Assembly: GCF_004104075.1 (NCBI RefSeq)
Contig: NZ_QOVK01000009.1
Location: 62,001 to 126,000 of the forward strand
Origin: Leeuwenhoekiella polynyae
GTDB lineage: Bacteria > Bacteroidota > Bacteroidia > Flavobacteriales > Flavobacteriaceae
Length of the DNA stretch: 64,000 bases
Direction: 5' to 3'
Shown here: positions 61,396 to 64,000 of the stretch, piece after piece
Layout of the letters: every line of letters begins with the position of its first letter
Numbering within the stretch: position 1 is the stretch's first letter
Position numbers and translations under genes: made by a program
Notes under the pieces: model-generated
The model's database searches: none
Seen by the model: only the letters and a program-made list of their open reading frames with translations
What the model was told of the DNA's origin: nothing

Positions 61396-63579
61396 TTGAA
61401 ACGTTTTCCCACTTACCGCCAACCCGATTATAAAGACTGCGGCCCAACCTGTCTTAAAATAATAGCTAAACATTATGGGAAAAGTTTTTCAATCCAGCTT
61501 TTAAGGACAATTAGCGAAACAACTCGTTCTGGAAGCAACCTTTTATCGCTAAGTGAAGCAGCTGAGCATATTGGTTTTAGATCCATTGGAGTTCGTATTG
61601 ATTTAGATAAACTTAAAGAAGCTCCTCTACCCTGCATTTTATATTGGAATAAAAATCACTACGTAGTTCTTTACAGAATAAAGAACAATACTTTTTATAT
61701 CTCTGATCCTGCCCACGGATTATTAAAATATTCTAAAAGTGATTTCATTAAATCCTGGATCGGCAATAATGCAGATGATCATACCGAAGAAGGGATAGCA
61801 TTATTACTCGAACCCACTCCCAAACTGTATGATTCTGGTTTTGAAGAGGACTCCAAATTTGGATTTGGATTTATTTCAAAATATCTCTTACAATACAAAA
61901 GGTTTTTAGTTCAACTCATTATCGGGTTAATTGCAGGAAGTTTACTGCAACTTATTTTTCCTTTCTTAACCCAAAGTATTGTTGATGTTGGGATACGAAA
62001 TCAAGACATACAATTTATATATCTCATATTAATTGCTCAGATATTTCTATTCTTAGGCCGTACAGCAATTGAAGTAATACGCGGATGGATTCTTTTACAT
62101 TTGAGTACACGCCTCAATATTTCTTTGATCTCTGATTTTTTCATCAAATTAATGAATCTTCCTATAGCATTTTTCGACACTAAAATGACAGGCGACATCC
62201 TACAGCGTATCAACGATCATAGACGGATAGAACGTATTCTAACCTCTTCCTCTTTAAATGTGCTTTTTTCCTTTGTTAACCTAATCATATTTGGGATCGT
62301 TTTAGCCTACTATAATTTGTGGATCTTCGTTGTTTTTCTTGGTGGTAGCGTACTTTACTTTCTATGGATAAAAATCTTCTTAAAAAAACGCGCAGACTTG
62401 GATTACAAACGATTCTCGCAGGTTAGTCAGGAACAGAGTAAAACCATTGAACTGATCAATGGGATGCAGGAAATCAAACTGCATAATGCTGAAAAACAAA
62501 AACGCTGGGGGTGGGAGTTTTTACAAGCCCGACTCTTTAAAATCTCTGTAGAAGGGCTTGCGCTGGAACAATACCAACAGGTTGGTTCTAACTTTATAAA
62601 TGAGCTCAAAAACATCCTTATCACTGTATTATCTGCGACTTTAGTGATTAAGGGAGAAATCACGTTAGGAATGATGCTGGCCATTTCCTATATCGTAGGA
62701 CAGTTAAATTCCCCCATTTCCCAGCTCATCAATTTTGTTCGCGAGTATCAGGATGCTAAGATATCACTAGACCGATTGGGTGAAATTCACAATAAAGAAA
62801 ACGAAGAGGACACATCCCAAAAGCTCACCAAAATAAATTACGATTCCGACTTAAAATTGGAAGGCGTATCTTTCAGATACACGGGTTCTGACAAATTGGT
62901 TCTTGAGGATTTAGATCTTTTGATTCCTGGAAAGAAAGTCACAGCCATTGTTGGGGTGAGCGGTAGTGGCAAATCTACACTTATCAAACTGCTTATGAAA
63001 TATTACTCCCCCATTGAAGGAGATGTGTTTCTGGGAACGCATAAACTAGAAAACATATCCCAAAAAATATGGAGGTCCATTTGTGGGGTAGTGATGCAGG
63101 AGGGTTATATTTTTAATGATACAATTGCCCACAACATAGCTATTGGAGAAGACTATATTGATAAAGACAAACTGGCCAAAGCCGTTGATCTAGCAAACAT
63201 CAAGGACTTTATAGAATCCCTTCCCCTATCCTACAATACCAAAATCGGTATGGAAGGTGTTGGGCTCAGTACCGGACAAAAACAACGTTTGTTGATCGCC
63301 CGTGCCGTTTATAAAGATCCTAAATATTTGTTCTTTGATGAGGCCACTTCTGCTTTAGATGCCAATAATGAGAAAACAATTATTGAGAAATTGAATTCCT
63401 TCTTTGAAGACCGTACTGTGGTGGTGGTTGCACACCGTTTGAGTACGGTAAGGCACGCAGACCGAATCGTCGTGCTCGATCAGGGAAAAATCATCGAGAT
63501 AGGAAATCATCACGAACTCATTAAACAAAAAGGGTCCTATTATAATTTGGTTAAAAATCAACTTGAACTCGGAAAATAA
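61396..63579 (+). CDS. peptidase-C39-containing ABC exporter (bacteriocin/peptide type)
   Basis: Membrane exporter that cleaves a leader peptide and pumps the mature peptide out of the cytosol. Start is TTG at 61396, since an in-frame stop lies just upstream and no ATG fits before the peptidase motif. The 727-residue product has a C39 peptidase (1-about 135) with Gln9, Cys15 (QPDYKDCGPTCL), His88 and Asp104 (ISDPAHG), six membrane helices (about 168-440), then an ATPase with Walker A GVSGSGKST (520-528), LSTGQ (624-628) and Walker B YLFFDE (644-649). All catalytic residues are present. An HlyD-type adaptor follows 1 bp later. The cargo is not in this window. Confidence 0.93.
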   Translation: MKRFPTYRQPDYKDCGPTCLKIIAKHYGKSFSIQLLRTISETTRSGSNLLSLSEAAEHIGFRSIGVRIDLDKLKEAPLPCILYWNKNHYVVLYRIKNNTFYISDPAHGLLKYSKSDFIKSWIGNNADDHTEEGIALLLEPTPKLYDSGFEEDSKFGFGFISKYLLQYKRFLVQLIIGLIAGSLLQLIFPFLTQSIVDVGIRNQDIQFIYLILIAQIFLFLGRTAIEVIRGWILLHLSTRLNISLISDFFIKLMNLPIAFFDTKMTGDILQRINDHRRIERILTSSSLNVLFSFVNLIIFGIVLAYYNLWIFVVFLGGSVLYFLWIKIFLKKRADLDYKRFSQVSQEQSKTIELINGMQEIKLHNAEKQKRWGWEFLQARLFKISVEGLALEQYQQVGSNFINELKNILITVLSATLVIKGEITLGMMLAISYIVGQLNSPISQLINFVREYQDAKISLDRLGEIHNKENEEDTSQKLTKINYDSDLKLEGVSFRYTGSDKLVLEDLDLLIPGKKVTAIVGVSGSGKSTLIKLLMKYYSPIEGDVFLGTHKLENISQKIWRSICGVVMQEGYIFNDTIAHNIAIGEDYIDKDKLAKAVDLANIKDFIESLPLSYNTKIGMEGVGLSTGQKQRLLIARAVYKDPKYLFFDEATSALDANNEKTIIEKLNSFFEDRTVVVVAHRLSTVRHADRIVVLDQGKIIEIGNHHELIKQKGSYYNLVKNQLELGK

Positions 63580-63580
63580 G

Positions 63581-64000
63581 ATGCCGGAAAAACTTGAAAA
63601 TATTGAATTGCGCAGTGAAGAGGTTCAGGAAATCCTTACCCGTGTTCCCAACTGGATGATCAGATGGGGTAACACTTTATTTTTCAGTCTTATCGTATTA
63701 GTATTGGTAATGGCTTGGTTTATCAAATACCCGGATATCATTAAATCTAGTGCCTTTCTCACTACGGAAAATCCTGCAGAAAAAATCTATGCAAGAACTA
63801 CGGCCAGAATTGACAGTATTTTTGTTGATGCGAATCAGCAGGTATTTTCAGGACAACCTTTAGCCTTATTGGAAAACACTGCTAATTATTCCGATATTGT
63901 ATTTCTGGACTCCCTTTTAGATACACTGGAAGTCACTGAAAATGAATTCTTCTTTCCAATAGATGATTTACCGCTGCTCTTTTTGGGTGAGGTTGAACAG
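63581..64000 (+). CDS. HlyD/MFP-family adaptor protein, C-terminus outside the window
   Basis: Periplasmic adaptor joining the ABC exporter to an outer-membrane channel. The frame is open from ATG 63581 to the last base (140 codons). After a cytosolic N-terminus (MPEKLENIELRSEEVQEILTRVPNWMIRW) comes one membrane helix (about 32-49, LFFSLIVLVLVMAWFI), then YARTTARIDSIFVDANQQVFSGQPLALLE, the first lipoyl half-motif typical of membrane-fusion proteins. It starts 1 bp after the exporter stop. Confidence 0.82.
   Translation, partial: MPEKLENIELRSEEVQEILTRVPNWMIRWGNTLFFSLIVLVLVMAWFIKYPDIIKSSAFLTTENPAEKIYARTTARIDSIFVDANQQVFSGQPLALLENTANYSDIVFLDSLLDTLEVTENEFFFPIDDLPLLFLGEVEQ

Overview
The window is chromosomal DNA of a Bacteroidota bacterium, most likely a marine or soil Flavobacteriaceae. 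The evidence is three complete SusC/SusD-type polysaccharide utilization loci (PULs), secreted proteins with Bacteroidota lipoprotein signals (short lipoboxes ending in Cys, often followed by acidic residues), a hybrid two-component regulator, and the general lack of strong Shine-Dalgarno sequences. About 30 of the 39 protein genes serve glycan capture, cleavage or uptake. Layout: (1) 1-12252, an alpha-glucan (starch/maltodextrin) PUL on the minus strand: a SusR-like regulator, SusC, SusD, SusE, two GH13 amylases and a GH31 alpha-glucosidase cut by the window edge. (2) 12253-15201, an accessory junction: a tandem 11-bp repeat, a GC-richer orphan gene resembling DUF6266 proteins, a 3' remnant of a tRNA-Leu(CAA) gene with its terminator, and a tyrosine recombinase. 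This looks like one end of an integrated element. (3) 15207-44296, a large AT-rich locus for acetylated galacto(gluco)mannan: GH9, two GH5, three GH26, GH27, GH3, GH130, a clan GH-A enzyme of unclear family, two AGE-type 2-epimerases (one exported, one cytosolic), two acetyl esterases, a sodium:solute symporter, SusC/SusD/surface binding protein and an AraC regulator. (4) 44473-61042, a beta-1,4-galactan PUL: GH2, GH53, SusE-, SusD- and SusC-like proteins, a hybrid two-component sensor and a divergent GH147-like galactanase. (5) 61396-64000, a C39-peptidase ABC exporter followed by the start of an HlyD-type adaptor, which begins an unrelated peptide-export system. How the genes work together: in each PUL surface lipoproteins bind and cut the glycan, SusC/SusD imports oligosaccharides, and periplasmic glycosidases finish them. 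In the mannan locus the likely route is deacetylation, removal of alpha-galactose, endo-cleavage by GH26/GH5, uptake of disaccharide (probably through the SSS symporter), epimerization of mannobiose to mannosyl-glucose, and phosphorolysis by GH130. Possible new points are the tRNA-remnant/integrase boundary next to the AT-rich mannan locus, an operator-like motif shared by the alpha-glucan and galactan susC promoters, a 17-bp sequence repeated in two mannan-locus promoter regions, stem-loops after the binding-protein gene of all three PULs, and the 11-bp tandem repeat before the orphan gene. All family calls come from reading motifs by eye; no database search was run.
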